Source: Zerene cesonia (taxonomy: Eukaryota; Arthropoda; Insecta; Lepidoptera; Pieridae). Taken from it: a stretch of 64,000 nt of DNA. The stretch is taken from positions 2,108,001 to 2,172,000 of the forward strand of contig NC_052105.1 of assembly GCF_012273895.1 (NCBI RefSeq), given 5' to 3'. The translations under genes and the position numbers were made by a program. Shown here piece after piece: positions 47,106 through 59,977 of the stretch (the first letter of the stretch is position 1; each line of letters opens with the position of its first letter). The notes below the pieces were generated by a model that was given only the letters and a program-made list of their open reading frames with translations, did no database searches and was not told the origin of the DNA.

Positions 47106-48727
47106 TACATAAGTTTTTTGAATAACTGAAAACACAAAATTTCGTGTAATACAGAACATTTTTACAATTTACTTTACATGCAGTTTTATTTATCTTATTT
47201 AGTTATAATATAAAACATTAATATCACTACATAGTATAAAACAAAGCCGCCTTCTCTGTCTGTTCCTACGTATGCTTAAAACTTAAACTACACAACGGAT
47301 TTTGATGGGCTCTTTTAATAGATATATTGATTGATACAATAGAAAGGTACGATAACGTCTATTAAACTATTTTGAATTTGAATGAATCTATAACAAACAA
47401 TGACTTTACGTTGCTGCGTTGCAACCATCATTATAGAACGGAAAAAGAATCGCATGATATTCACCCAAAAAAACAAGTCATTAAGGATCAATCAGCCAGA
47501 GTCATTCCGGCCACTAACGTACTTCCGCGTGAAGAAGTGTTTTTGTCACAGTTTCATTGTGTTAATTTCCCAAGAGCTGACGACTGTACCCAGCTATCAA
47601 TCACTGTCGATGTCGTCGTAACTGTACTTACCCATGCGTTATTTATCTTACAAGTTGAACGTTGATTTGTGTTTATATAAATACCCTCGTTTCATTCGAA
47701 AATTCCGAAGTGTTTAATGGTATTGCGGTAGTGAGATACGGTGTGGAAATGTGACTAGGTATCTTCCGTCTCAATCTTCTTGAAATCTCTCTTCTTGAAA
47801 TATGTCTATAACTTTTTTATTATGTTAACCCTTCTTTCGATAAAATGTTGTAACTCCATCATTATTCAAATATAGCATTATATCATCATAAATCAACAGT
47901 ATTTACTTAGTTCGATAATTATTAGAAAGTATATTTTCTTTGTTATAATATTAACTTCGCCGTTTTTTACCACGAGATTTAAATAAACAAAGAATTGCTT
48001 GTGTTACATAGAAATAAAATAGTAAGGGAAATTTAATAGTAAGGGAATTATATTTAAAAGTGGCTAAACATTGTCTCCGTCATAACATTAGTTCTGAAAA
48101 AAACCGTTTCTCTTCAATACAGTCCACACTTTTGCGCATTAAAAACTTTCAAATAATTTCCATCAAAAGTAGAAGTAATTGAATCTGTGAATCAATGTTT
48201 TAATTTTGACGATTTCAGCGGGACAATTTGCGAAATCGAATTATCCTGTTCTTTTGTTTTGACTAAATTAGAGCTAAGGGGTTTAATAAAAATTCAAATA
48301 TTCCAGCGATTTAATTAAAAACTCGTGAATCGTGGAATGCTAAATAGAAAAGATGTCGTTGTTGGTAAAGAGAAATTTAAAAGGGATAACCTCGTTTGGC
48401 TCATGTGAAGCGTATAGAAACAATATTTATGTGAAAGTGGTTTTAGCATACCGTATTTTATTTTAATCAAATAATTTAAATAAATACGCGTCGAATCGTT
48501 GAATAGCTGCTATTCATGTGTTTGTGTACGTAAAGTATTTGTAAATTAACTACGTATATAATTTTCTAAGAAAATCAATAAAAAACATTTCACACACAAA
48601 ATAAATTTAATGTAACTTATAAAATAGTTTAACATGATGCATCAAATGACCCATAAACATTTGCAGGGGTAGGGCTGGAAATTGGCTGCGTTGTGACGCC
48701 GATGTTCGGTGGTACTATATATATAAT
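47106..48727. other. Intergenic, nothing recognised
   Basis: The 97-codon frame at 47372-47665 has no recognisable domain. AATAGTAAGGGAA is repeated in tandem at about 48020-48045. Confidence 0.3.
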
Positions 48728-48790
48728 ATGGTACTTTCCCGGTGCGAGCTGTCCTTTTGCCGAAGCATGTTCGAGTCCCACACTTTACTG
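48728..48790 (+). repeat. Family A repeat, 3' tail only
   Basis: TGGTACTTTCCCGGTGCGAG, CCGAAGCATGTTCGAGTCCC matches the last part of the family A copy at 46297. Confidence 0.5.
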
Positions 48791-48953
48791 TATTTATTAT
48801 TGTTTCTAATTATATCATTATCACATACGAGTGTTATAGTCTGCACAGGCATAAGTAAACATTCAGTGTTCATACCCAATACATTAAATGTATTCTCAAC
48901 TAATCCATACGTAGCAGAAACGGATCCAAACGAGTTTCGATTATGACTCACAT

Positions 48954-49009
48954 GTCGGTGTAAGATCGATGCAGGTATCTGAGATAACCTGCATCGATTT
49001 TACACCGAC
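48954..49009. repeat. 23-bp near-perfect hairpin with 10-base loop
   Basis: The left arm 48954-48976 (GTCGGTGTAAGATCGATGCA..) and right arm 48987-49009 (..TGCATCGATTTTACACCGAC) differ at one position, which would be a G-U pair in plus-strand RNA. The loop is ATCTGAGATA. It could be a hairpin RNA, a small TIR element or a recent inverted duplication. Confidence 0.7.
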
Positions 49010-50154
49010 CATTGATGATAACCGAACCGCGTTACCCTTTTAACGTTCGCTGTACTTTACAGTTTTACCCTCAAATCTCAAGTCTCAAATTCTGTATTTG
49101 AGATTTCTAACGCTTTAGCAGTAGAACTTATTACTATTATAATATACTAGTGGTCCACAATGGGATCGTTCATGCTACGTATGTAGCCTATATATTCAAG
49201 GATCATATACCTACGATATATCTAACCGTGATTTTTTTTTTGAAATTCAACCAAGAAGATAGTCAAGAGTTCCTAAAGGAGCGCGTTCGAAAGAAATTTT
49301 TCAGCTCTCTATACCAATAAATAAAACTGTAGTGTCTGTTAATAATATTATAATAATCGTTAATAATATACTAGATGAATACATATAGATACACGGTATA
49401 TGTACAAAAATAAAATTTATTATTGCCCGTGAATATTTTAAACAAAAACTGCTTGAGCGATGTGAAATTTTTTTTTAATATTAGAAAATTAAAAAAAATA
49501 TACATCGGAGGTTTTATGACTTTTCAACTGACTATCAATATGTACAATAATTTAAAGCTACAGATTGTTTATTTGAATACGCTAATGTCATGTGGTTATA
49601 ATTGATATAATCAATATTTATTAGTCCATCAATAGCATGGCTTTCATATTAACAAATTCTCTTACGTACGTTCCAAAATATAGTGCAAAATTAAATTTTA
49701 ATAATATCATAACGTTATTGGAATTTTTAATTAATATACGTCTCCTAAATTAACAAATGCCAATGCATTAACCACGCCGTTCCATATTTTAGCGCTTTGT
49801 AAATGCCTATTTATTATTCAACTGCAATTAACACACATTTAGTAAACACAAATAGAATATATTCGGTTATTTATTGCTGAGTATATTTATGACGGCGAAC
49901 ATAATAAAGCATTAAGCATAAAACTGTTACGATTTCGGGAATACATTTGCAATAATTATCCCAATTCAGTTAAATTACAGTTAATATTTGACGACCAGAA
50001 TGTGAAATTAGTTCGATTTTAAAATAAGCTAATTTAAAGGTTTGATTCATTTCAATACAATCGTTAACATGAAATAGTCAAACCGTATGATACAAATACA
50101 TTGTAATAATATTGCTTTGAGTTTAATATCATTACTTTAATAAAATATGGATTA
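49010..50154. other. Intergenic, possible decayed Helitron
   Basis: CTAGTGGTCCACAATGGGAT at 49148 may be a decayed inverted Helitron 3' end. Nothing else recognised. Confidence 0.25.
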
Positions 50155-50275
50155 CTAGCTGCGCCCCGCGGTTTCACCGACGTAAGTCCGTATCCCGTAG
50201 GAATATCGGGATAAAAGTTGCCTATTTGTTATTCCAGTTATCCAGCTATGCAATCGGTTCAGTAGTTTTCATTAT
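50155..50275 (-). mobile_element. Helitron-like element, reverse orientation, internally deleted
   Basis: CTAGCTGCGCCCCGCGGTTT, CGTATCCCGTAGGAATATCG, TTATTCCAGTTATCCAGCTA, then directly GCAATCGGTTCAGTAGTTTT. About 25 bases present in the 38040 copy are missing. Confidence 0.6.
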
Positions 50276-51781
50276 AGCATTTGTACACTTTTTGTAGGAA
50301 AATTCGCAAGCGAAAGTGTGCAAAACAAACACCGCATAATATATGAACTATTTACTATTTATAATACGTTAAGTTCCAGCAGTTTTATTCTCCGGTCACT
50401 GGTTCCTTTTAGAAAGTTATTCATCACAGGTCGCTTGAAGCGATGAATTGCTGGTTGTCATTAATCTTTTAGACAATACTCGTTTTGTTTCCAAATGACG
50501 CTTAGTGTAGCGTGCTCTAGACGCCGCGTGCGCTTGAAGTGCTATTTGTTATAACATTTTTATGTTTCATAAAAAAATAAGTGTACAGTGATTTTTTCTT
50601 TGGAATTTTTTCGATCTCGTATATGTTTGTGATTTGATAAATATTACCAATGGATCTTGGAACTATTTGGATATTTTTGTTTTTGCTGAAATTAATTGTG
50701 TATCTATGTATTATATTAGTTAATATATCTAAAAAAATATATATTAATAAATCTTTCAAAAATGTAACTTTTTTCCATCGTAATGAGTTACTTTACGAAT
50801 GATGGAGGAAAATGGAAAGAAAAAACTCAAAGGAAAAATTACTGTTAATATATTTTATAGGCATCGCTTCCAAACTTATTACAATCTATTTAGGGAGCGT
50901 AATTTTATTTTAAAGTGAAGTTTTATCCATATTGATACTGATTTTCTTTATGCGTGAACAAACTCGAAAAGTATTGTATTCTATTACGTTGATGGCACGA
51001 AGACGGGAGTTTTTCAATGGAAACTTTTTGTTGGTATCTTGTGCGAGTAGAAAAATATGTTATGTAATAAAAATTAGAACATTTGTATACTTTTATTTGG
51101 AGCAACTGTCAATTTCAGTGGATAAAAACTCCCGCTTTAGCCAAGGTATTAAATCTGTTTGATAAATCCATATTAAATTCGTACATATAAAAAACAGAAA
51201 ATATAATTCAGATTGACCTACAACATATGATATATAATATTTACTCCCTTCGCACCTGTGTGGACACATATTTCTGTGATTTTCAGATTTTCGAATTATC
51301 CTAATCCAAGCAGAGATAAATCCAATAAACCGAAAATCACTAAAGTTCTCAAGTTATAAACACGATTTTCATTAATGTTTGTTACAGTTAAACCTCGCTA
51401 GAACCAGTTAAAACTAGTTTTTACCAATTAAGAGACGAGACAGCGGTTTTTAGAATGAAACAACTTTATATGAGTTACATTTTCTAATAAAAGAATGTAC
51501 TTAGTATTCTTCACCAAAAATGAACCTTATCAATCTTTGTATAGTGATCACAATCGAGGTATTTGCACCTGTTACAAGAAATTCTAATTGAAAATTAGTA
51601 GAAAAAAAACTTAACTAGTTTATTAATCAACAAATATTTATAAATTAGTTAAGATTATTTTTAGCTATTAGCAGCGTATAACTCGTCAATGCACTTAAGA
51701 CAGATCATCTGCATTATTATTTGTTTTGAATCCTTTGTGTCTATATTTTATTATGTGCGACATTGAAAATTAAAAACCTCC
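50276..51781. other. Intergenic, nothing recognised
   Basis: AT-rich. AAAACTCCCG and its inverse GGGAGTTTTT occur about 120 bases apart (51004-51134). No gene. Confidence 0.3.
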
Positions 51782-51985
51782 TTGGTTTGACCGCCTCTTT
51801 GGTACGGTGTCTTACTGCCTAACGTAGACCCGGGGGATTCTGGTTTCGGTCCCAGTGGGGACTCAAAACAAAAATGTCAGATCACAACACAGAAGGCTGA
51901 TCACCTACTTGTCTACTAGATAATCGATCAATAAGAAAGAATTATATCATCTGCTCCAACGTATGCCCTTCACTTTTTATAGAAA
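51782..51985 (+). repeat. Diverged copy of the SINE at 35438
   Basis: TTTGACCGCCTCTTTGGTAC, TAGACCCGGGGGATTCTGGT, GACACAGAAGG-type phrase as CACAACACAGAAGGCTGATC, TAATCGATCAATAAGAAAGA, and tail ATCATCTGCTCC..CCTTCACTTTTTA. Confidence 0.65.
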
Positions 51986-54900
51986 AATAAAAAATATTTT
52001 TTTCAAACACAGGTTATATAAGTATCGAGGTGACAAGTACTACAATTCAAATCATCGTTGTAGTATAAAGATACAATAAATTTAAAATTTATTTTCATAT
52101 AACAAAATGATCGAATCACTAAGTAAACATAGCACGTGGAGAAACTCAAAGCGCAAAATAAATATTTATATTATACCACGATAATGTCATTGCCCGTATA
52201 ATTTTTGATATTGTATCAAAAGTTTCATATGTATTCTAAGCCATGGTTTATTTGTGTGTTCGTCGAACTCGCGTAATGGTTTCAGCATGAAAGAGTACCA
52301 AACATTGGCTGCCTGTGAAGTTTTATATACTTTATAAGAAAACATTGATGAAGAATTGCATACTTTTATGAATTGGATAATTATTTCTCAATTAAGTCAA
52401 ATACGAGATATAGAATGAGGCTCTTACACTTTTATACAACGTGGCCGTCTCGAATAAGTTCTCGGATGGCACTGTCGGTGCACAAGGCCTTACGCACACA
52501 TAAAAAATTACTGACTGGTTTTAAAGCAAATCACTATTAAATTACTGTGTTACTTAAGAAAATATGACAAGTGACAAAATCTGAAAGTATTAGTATGGTT
52601 TTTATTCGATAAAATATATGTTAGAGGTATCTGTGTGATATTTTTCTATAGTATCAAACTTGTAGCATTATATTTCAACACACCATCAAATTAAAATATC
52701 CCAAAGCATATTATACATTTTTCGGAATTGTTTTAAAGCATTGGATACCTTTTAAAACTCACCTTTAGCTCATATAGTCCTAGTATAACATATATAATAT
52801 CTAGGAAGAATGAAAAGAGATATAAAGAGATAAACCGAACATGAAGAGGAGTTTTTCGTGTTTGGTTAAAATACAAGTATTATGCAAATAAAAATTTAAT
52901 AATTTATTTAATTTAATTCTTAATCACAATCGTATTCGAATATTTTAATGTTCATCTCATATTCACAAATCACAAGTCACCAGAGGGTGACTCCTGTCTC
53001 CTTTAATATAAAACAAAATATTATCTAATTCAAATTACGCCTATTTCGAGAAGACCCATGAATACGTAATTCTAACAATTCCAAACACATGAATGCTCAA
53101 AAGATAATATCATTACGTGTCTAGGGGCCGCCATTACAACTCCCATATCGGAGCCTATCCGTTCAGTGTTTTCTCTTGCAATTTTGTGGATAACAAATCG
53201 TAACCTCGCGAGAGTTCCGATGTCAAACCTCGTGATGTTTTCCATTAGCGGCTTGACGTGAATCCGCTCTTAATATCTTGCGAATCGTTTGGAAACCACG
53301 ATTTGTGTTATGAAGTTTTCCTTTATTTACAAAGCGAGGAAATCATTTATTTCAGTTGCGGCAGAGAGAAAATAAACAAAGACAATTGAAAATAAAAAAA
53401 AGCAAAAAAGAAACACCTTAATATTAAAAAATCATTTTGAATTCAAAGTAGGAACTTTACAAGCTGAATCGTTACAAGCCGCGTAATTATTATTTTTGCA
53501 GAAAAACCCTTATATTGAGAAATTTCTCTTTTATAAAGCAATTGACTGCTATAGAACTAAAAATTAAACCCTTATATTGTTGACTTTTTAATCTCAATGC
53601 CTATGTTCCTTCACATAATATGCCTAATTGATTTTTTGTGCTAGTCACTTTTCCTGCCCAAACGAAGTGAAATACGATAGTCACAAGATTCTTCAGATTA
53701 TCAGCTTCTCTACCCTCCCCCCACCCCCTTATATAATGGGATATACAGGCTTTATTTTTGAACAGAGCGTGGTAATCACTCCGAAATAAATCAGCGCCGA
53801 TTCTGACGAAAACTAAAACTTCATCATCAGAATTTGAAAAATCAATACTTTTACACGGAATCGTCCGGGTAAAAAGTATTGATTTTTAGAAAAGTAGTGA
53901 TTTAAAAATAATGTATATTGTAAAACTCGGTAGTGCCTTTAATTCTGGAAAGCAATATTCTCGTGATTCCTTTCGGAGTTTTTTTATATTAAATTCCTGA
54001 TATTTTCGGCTTTCACCTGGTAGGTAGGTAGAACAGTACAAATTGTGTATAAACTCACGAATTTGAGTTGCCAAACAATTTTTTCAATGAACATTTTGAT
54101 TTATTATTTCATGAAAAAAACTCATAATCACGATATTTCGAAATACAACAGTTATCATAATTATATATTTTGATTCCACGAAATTCAATTACGACTCACA
54201 GGAAAATGATGGTCGAACAATTTTATAATTATGTTGCTTCAATAGGAATGGTCTGCGAAGTTTGAGTGACCTTTTTATAAAAACACGTGAAAAGGGAAAA
54301 AGATACGTTTAAATAGCTAAAAATAATCATTAAATACTTCATTTTTATAAAGAGCAAAAACATTTACGTATCAAACTTATAGTGTTTGAATTACATTACA
54401 GGTTAAGACTTTTTAATTGCAGTATATATGGAAGATAAGAAAATTGACAAATTTTAATCGCAATAAATCGTGGCTAGAAAAGGTTCTATTTCAAAAATTA
54501 TTGTACTGTATACGTCATCCGTAAGTCCTATAAGCTTTTTATGTACCACGAACAAATCCGGGGTGACCCGCTTGTATAATATAATTAAAGTTCAGAATAA
54601 CGTGTGTTATATTAAAACTATGAAATAACTTCTTGCATAACATCAAACAAACATGGCGTGTAAGAGACGCAAAAAGCAAAGTGAAATAAAAAAGTTATAA
54701 ATTACAGAGCTACATATTCTGTAGAAGCAAAATGTTATGCTGTTAATAATTTAGTTTGTATGTTTTTGTCGCGTTTTCTACGAACCAAGGAACTATTCTA
54801 AAGTTAGATTGAGTTCGCGCAACTGTATACAAGAGTTTTTGTATTTTTGTAGGGCCACGAGTGATTATGGCGCAGATGTATTGTAAAACATTTTAACAAG

Positions 54901-56179
54901 CTTCATTGGAGAGAATTACAGTTGCATATTGTTTTACGATTGTCAAGTTTAACTGTAGTTGAGTTACGTTGCTGGCATGTTGAGAGCGGAGGGCGGGCTA
55001 TTGTTTGAGTTTTGGGAACTGATATTTTTTCTCTACTCTGGACACATATTTGTTTGACATTGTTTATTATTTTGGTTTGATTCCTTTCTATTGGAGATAT
55101 CATAGATACTTGCTTCATATCTAGTCAAGTAGCTTTTAGTATGCAATCCCTTCCAGAACGTTAGGAAGGAATCTCCAGATGTCCTCAAAAAGTACGAATG
55201 TGTTCAAATACATTATAGAAGGGACTTGTCGGACAGACGGAATGTTCTTCTATAGTATAAATAGCTTCTAGGTGTAACAAAAAAAATGTGTAGTTACGTA
55301 TAAATGAAAACATGAAGTTGTGACTTTATGACTACATCATTTGTTTTATGTGAAATGTTTATTATAGGATAGGCTTGGCGTGACAACTATACATAAACGT
55401 CCATATTGCCTTCTTCCATCAAACATTTTGACACCCTATGTTTAAATATTTGATGGGAAATTAAGAAAACGTGATGGAAACAAAAGTTTTTTTTTTTTGT
55501 TTTTAATACGTCAAGGGAAATGTACATACAATTATAATGACTAAAGAACATAGTAACAATCAAATTAACAACAAGAAATTATAAATTGGTAGCACGCTGT
55601 CATCATTCTATCTAAAAGGGAGCATCTTTTTACACTAACTAACTAAATCGAACATTTTATACACTAACTAAAAAAAGCTGTATACGTCACAATTACCCAC
55701 GTATAACTATTCATTACTCTTAAAACTATAGGAGGAAATCCTTCGCCGGTTCGCAAAGATAATGCCGCTCCTCACACGCGCACAAATATATTTAACTGCG
55801 AAGAAAATTATTTTTCCCGGGCAAATATTTAGCGAGTTCGTGTCGAATGCTCGGAGCACTGTCTGTTCCATGCATAATGCAACGTTACAATTGTCTACGC
55901 CCGTGGTCGCATTTAAAATTCATCCAATAACACGCTTTGCTACCTTTGAAATTCACAGGTGTAGGTTTTGAGCTTCATTAATTAGATTATCAAATTAGCA
56001 TTAAAATTGTGGGTTGTTTAATATGGCATCCACAACTACGATGAAAAATATAACCTCAAAATCTAAAATATGTGCTAAAAATAAAAAAAAATTATCATAG
56101 AATCAACTAAATTGTCTTTCTTCCTCACACGGAGTATACATAAGAAATTTATTTATACTGGCGACCTTAAAATGAATAA
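51986..56179. other. Intergenic with GC-elevated blocks at 53100-53330 and 55740-55975
   Basis: Block 53100-53330 (AACCTCGCGAGAGTTCCGAT, TTAGCGGCTTGACGTGAATC) and block 55740-55975 (TTTTCCCGGGCAAATATTTA) are not repeats I know and lack gene structure. A Helitron-like 3' remnant (GAACAAATCCGGGGTGACCC) lies near 54550. Confidence 0.3.
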
Positions 56180-56290
56180 TAACACAAACTCATAAAGTTA
56201 TTGTATTGTCAGCGATCGTTTGAATTAAATCAAACAAAACTTCGAATTAAATCTGTCCATTAAGAGTGGGTCAAGGTACAGTCCAAACAT
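56180..56290. repeat. Fragment of dispersed repeat family C
   Basis: ATTGTATTGTCAGCGATCG, CGAATTAAATCTGTCCATTA, AGAGTGGGTCAAGGTACAGT match a diverged form of the repeat at 58105. Confidence 0.4.
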
Positions 56291-56328
56291 TCATTAACAT
56301 ACAAAAATGCAGATATACAATCGGTTCT

Positions 56329-56380
56329 TGTATCGTTTTATGTATTAAGACATATCAGTCTTAATACATAAAACGATACA
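56329..56380. repeat. Perfect 23-bp hairpin with 6-base loop
   Basis: The left arm 56329-56351 (TGTATCGTTTTATGTATTAA..) and right arm 56358-56380 are exact inverse complements around ATATCA. It lies about 40 bases after the family C fragment. Confidence 0.75.
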
Positions 56381-57349
56381 TCGTATTAAATTCACTGAAA
56401 TACTTTAAGCCCCAAATTTCCTATAATGCTTACAGGTCGGAATCAAACTTTTTCATTTAGTGTCCCAATGGATATAATTATATTTATATTATAACAAAAA
56501 AATAATTTTATGCAATGTCATGTTTAAGCTATTATGGATGGGTATACACATTATTATTTAGGTACAGAGTAGAGAAAATTAAATTTTTGAGAGACCACAT
56601 GAAAGTTAGTTCCCTAGCTTCAAATGAGTTTTTTCAAACAATTTTTAATTAAATAATTTAAAGTAGTCGAACATTTTCACAAATTTTTGGAGCGCCTCGG
56701 GAACGTTGTCGGGAAAAATTCTGATAATTCTACGTAAAATACCTGCATGACAAACTTGTGAAATTTTACTAAAAACTGGCTATTTCGCTTTTATTTTATA
56801 AAAATGTGCCAACCGAATTTATCTATTGCAATGCTCCCTTCTAAATTTAAATTTAGAAGAATGATTGTTTACGTAGATATATATAAATAAAAATCGCCAA
56901 ATGTATTGCTAGGCGTCAAACTCAAGAACGGCTTAAGAAGGAGGTTCTTATGGAGAGAAAAAACAAACCGTTTAGTCTATATTTTGAAGTAATAATTTAG
57001 GTATATATTTAATATATGCATTTTAATTTATTATACGTACCAGAATGGCATGAAACAACTCATTAAATTATAAGAGAAAAATATGTCGTATGGAGATAGA
57101 CATTCGGCACGAATCTGTATTAAATAATACAGATACAGACAAAAATTATATTTATGCCAATATAGTAATATAAAGTTGAAGAGCTTGTTTGTTTAAACGT
57201 TCTCATCTCTGAAACGAAAGGACCGATTACAATAACTTACTGTTATGAACGTGATTTGACAATAGCACTCAATACATAGGTACTATGTAGGTATTATGTA
57301 GGACGAATTATGTAGTGTAAAATATGATGCATAGCACAAACTTTTATTG
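56381..57349. other. Intergenic, nothing recognised
   Basis: AT-rich. TTGTTTGTTTAAACGTTCTC, ACGAAAGGACCGATTACAAT near 57185 looks like Helitron debris. Confidence 0.3.
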
Positions 57350-57672
57350 TGGTAGTCGAGCACGCTTCGGCACGAATAGGGCTAGCTCGCACCGGGGAAG
57401 TATCACACACCCACAGAATGCAGGCGAGAAATAGTTCTGTGTTCCGTTCGGTGAGTGGGGGAGCTAGAGGCCCATATCTTTTTCCTTACCCTTCCCATTC
57501 CTTTTCTTTGTTCCTCTCGTTAATCCTTTCTGAATTCCTTTCCAATTCGGAATCAGAAATTCAGTTGTAGGCGAATGGTCTGCAAACGATCTTACGCCTC
57601 TCCAAATGTTCATTGGCGGTGGTAGCGCTTACCATCAGGCGACCCACCAGCTCCATTGTCGACGGTGACATA
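57350..57672 (-). repeat. Dispersed repeat family A, reverse orientation, near full length
   Basis: GTCGAGCACGCTTCGGCACG, TTTTTCCTTACCCTTCCCAT, TTAATCCTTTCTGAATTCCT, ACCATCAGGCGACCCACCAG, CTCC. It ends at an A-rich run (57671-57683). Confidence 0.65.
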
Positions 57673-58104
57673 AAAAAAAAAACTTGAACACAAACTAGCT
57701 TTCAGCTATTATGAACAACATATAAAAGTCCGTGTCTAGAACATACCGGGATAGCAGGCTTAGATATGTCACTTTATATAACAAGCTTGTTACTTGGATC
57801 GCAAACAGAACCTGTATTTTGTTAAAGAAAGATCTTTAGTCTACAGAGACTTTTATGCAGTCTAGATTGCTGTGAGCCCCTGTGACGTCATTACTTCTGT
57901 GTATTTGAATGTAAAAAACGTTAGAAAACATTTTCAAACTAATTGCCACGGAGAATCCTTTAGAGACATAAATAAATAGTGAAAGGATACGCTTTGGAAT
58001 GTTTGGATGATTTATTTATACTAATAAAATATAATAGTTTTAAAAAAACTAAAAAACACGCTTTAACAAAAATCATATTTTGCAAATTGAAAACTGTAAT
58101 AATT
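57673..58104. other. Intergenic, nothing recognised
   Basis: AT-rich, no gene. Confidence 0.3.
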
Positions 58105-58250
58105 TTATCAAATTAGTGTATTGTCATCGGTCTTCAATAAATCTACAAAGTTTGAACGAAATCTGGCCGTTTAAAGTGGGTCAAAATCGCGCCCAAAGAA
58201 GTCGGTTACAAACAAACATACAGGTGAAGCTAATAAAAAGCGTGTAATAA
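58105..58250. repeat. Dispersed repeat family C
   Basis: CATCGGTCTTCAATAAATCT, AAATCTGGCCGTTTAAAGTG, GGTCAAAATCGCGCCCAAAG, ATACAGGTGAAGCTAATAAA, AAGCGTGT: a widespread lepidopteran repeat, class uncertain. Confidence 0.5.
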
Positions 58251-58261
58251 TAGAAAACTGA

Positions 58262-58365
58262 AGAGGGTTTTGTTTGCTTGAACTTGCTCATGTCAGTTTA
58301 TCCGTAATTTAAAACAAAATGCCATAACATATACCACAGGGGAAGCCGGGGTGGACCGTTAGTTT
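58262..58365 (+). mobile_element. Helitron-like fragment
   Basis: TTTGTTTGCTTGAACTTGCT and a decayed 3' end ACCACAGGGGAAGCCGGGGT followed by GGACCGTTAG. Confidence 0.45.
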
Positions 58366-58502
58366 ATAATATATCGCTTTTTGTATTAACTTAATGTTGT
58401 TAGTATGTATATGTAGGTGTTCTTGTTCTTATACAAAAAATAATATTATTCGGAACGGATAAAATACAGAAATATGTTTTTTTTATTTTTTATGTCACAT
58501 TC

Positions 58503-58565
58503 GGCAATGGCGCTGGTGGGACGCCTGATGGGTAAGCGCTACCACCGCCCATGAACATTATTTGA
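58503..58565 (+). repeat. Family A repeat, 5' part only
   Basis: GGCGCTGGTGGGACGCCTGA, TGGGTAAGCGCTACCACCGC, CCATGAACATT. Confidence 0.55.
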
Positions 58566-58664
58566 TAACAGTGTTGAAGTTAGTGGGGGTTGACATCATC
58601 ATACATGTCTAATAATAGACAAAATAGAGTCTTGCCATATTTTCTATTAAATTTATAACCAACT

Positions 58665-58806
58665 AGCGGTCCGCCCCGGCTTCTTCCGTGGTACCTTTAT
58701 ATTTTTCCTTTCGAATTTTTCAAGAGAATTTTTCAAATCGGACCAGCAGTTCCTGAGATGAGTGGGTTCAAACAAACAAACTCTTCAACTTTATAATATT
58801 AGTATA
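58665..58806 (-). mobile_element. Helitron-like element, reverse orientation
   Basis: CTAGCGGTCCGCCCCGGCTT, CGTGGTACCTTTATATTTTT, TCGGACCAGCAGTTCCTGAG, and inverted 5' end TTTATAATATTAGTATACA. Confidence 0.6.
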
Positions 58807-58977
58807 CATATAAAAAGATGACATTTAAAGTATTTGTCACATTAATTAAAATTAATCTTTTTTATATCATATTGAAAGTATAAAACTAGCACAGCAATGA
58901 TATTATTAATATACTTAGTCTGGCCATAAATACTGTTACACTTAATTATAAAAAAATATTACATTTGAATTTCGAAT

Positions 58978-59977
58978 NNNNNNNNNNNNNNNNNNNNNNN
59001 NNNNNNNNNNNNNNNNNNNNNNNNNNNNNNNNNNNNNNNNNNNNNNNNNNNNNNNNNNNNNNNNNNNNNNNNNNNNNNNNNNNNNNNNNNNNNNNNNNNN
59101 NNNNNNNNNNNNNNNNNNNNNNNNNNNNNNNNNNNNNNNNNNNNNNNNNNNNNNNNNNNNNNNNNNNNNNNNNNNNNNNNNNNNNNNNNNNNNNNNNNNN
59201 NNNNNNNNNNNNNNNNNNNNNNNNNNNNNNNNNNNNNNNNNNNNNNNNNNNNNNNNNNNNNNNNNNNNNNNNNNNNNNNNNNNNNNNNNNNNNNNNNNNN
59301 NNNNNNNNNNNNNNNNNNNNNNNNNNNNNNNNNNNNNNNNNNNNNNNNNNNNNNNNNNNNNNNNNNNNNNNNNNNNNNNNNNNNNNNNNNNNNNNNNNNN
59401 NNNNNNNNNNNNNNNNNNNNNNNNNNNNNNNNNNNNNNNNNNNNNNNNNNNNNNNNNNNNNNNNNNNNNNNNNNNNNNNNNNNNNNNNNNNNNNNNNNNN
59501 NNNNNNNNNNNNNNNNNNNNNNNNNNNNNNNNNNNNNNNNNNNNNNNNNNNNNNNNNNNNNNNNNNNNNNNNNNNNNNNNNNNNNNNNNNNNNNNNNNNN
59601 NNNNNNNNNNNNNNNNNNNNNNNNNNNNNNNNNNNNNNNNNNNNNNNNNNNNNNNNNNNNNNNNNNNNNNNNNNNNNNNNNNNNNNNNNNNNNNNNNNNN
59701 NNNNNNNNNNNNNNNNNNNNNNNNNNNNNNNNNNNNNNNNNNNNNNNNNNNNNNNNNNNNNNNNNNNNNNNNNNNNNNNNNNNNNNNNNNNNNNNNNNNN
59801 NNNNNNNNNNNNNNNNNNNNNNNNNNNNNNNNNNNNNNNNNNNNNNNNNNNNNNNNNNNNNNNNNNNNNNNNNNNNNNNNNNNNNNNNNNNNNNNNNNNN
59901 NNNNNNNNNNNNNNNNNNNNNNNNNNNNNNNNNNNNNNNNNNNNNNNNNNNNNNNNNNNNNNNNNNNNNNNNNNNNN
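58978..59977. other. Assembly gap, 1000 N
   Basis: Exactly 1000 N, so probably a fixed-size gap of unknown true length. Open frames across it are artefacts. Confidence 0.99.

Noticed and set aside
57349..57570. 73-codon plus-strand frame
   Set aside because: Entirely inside a reversed family A repeat.
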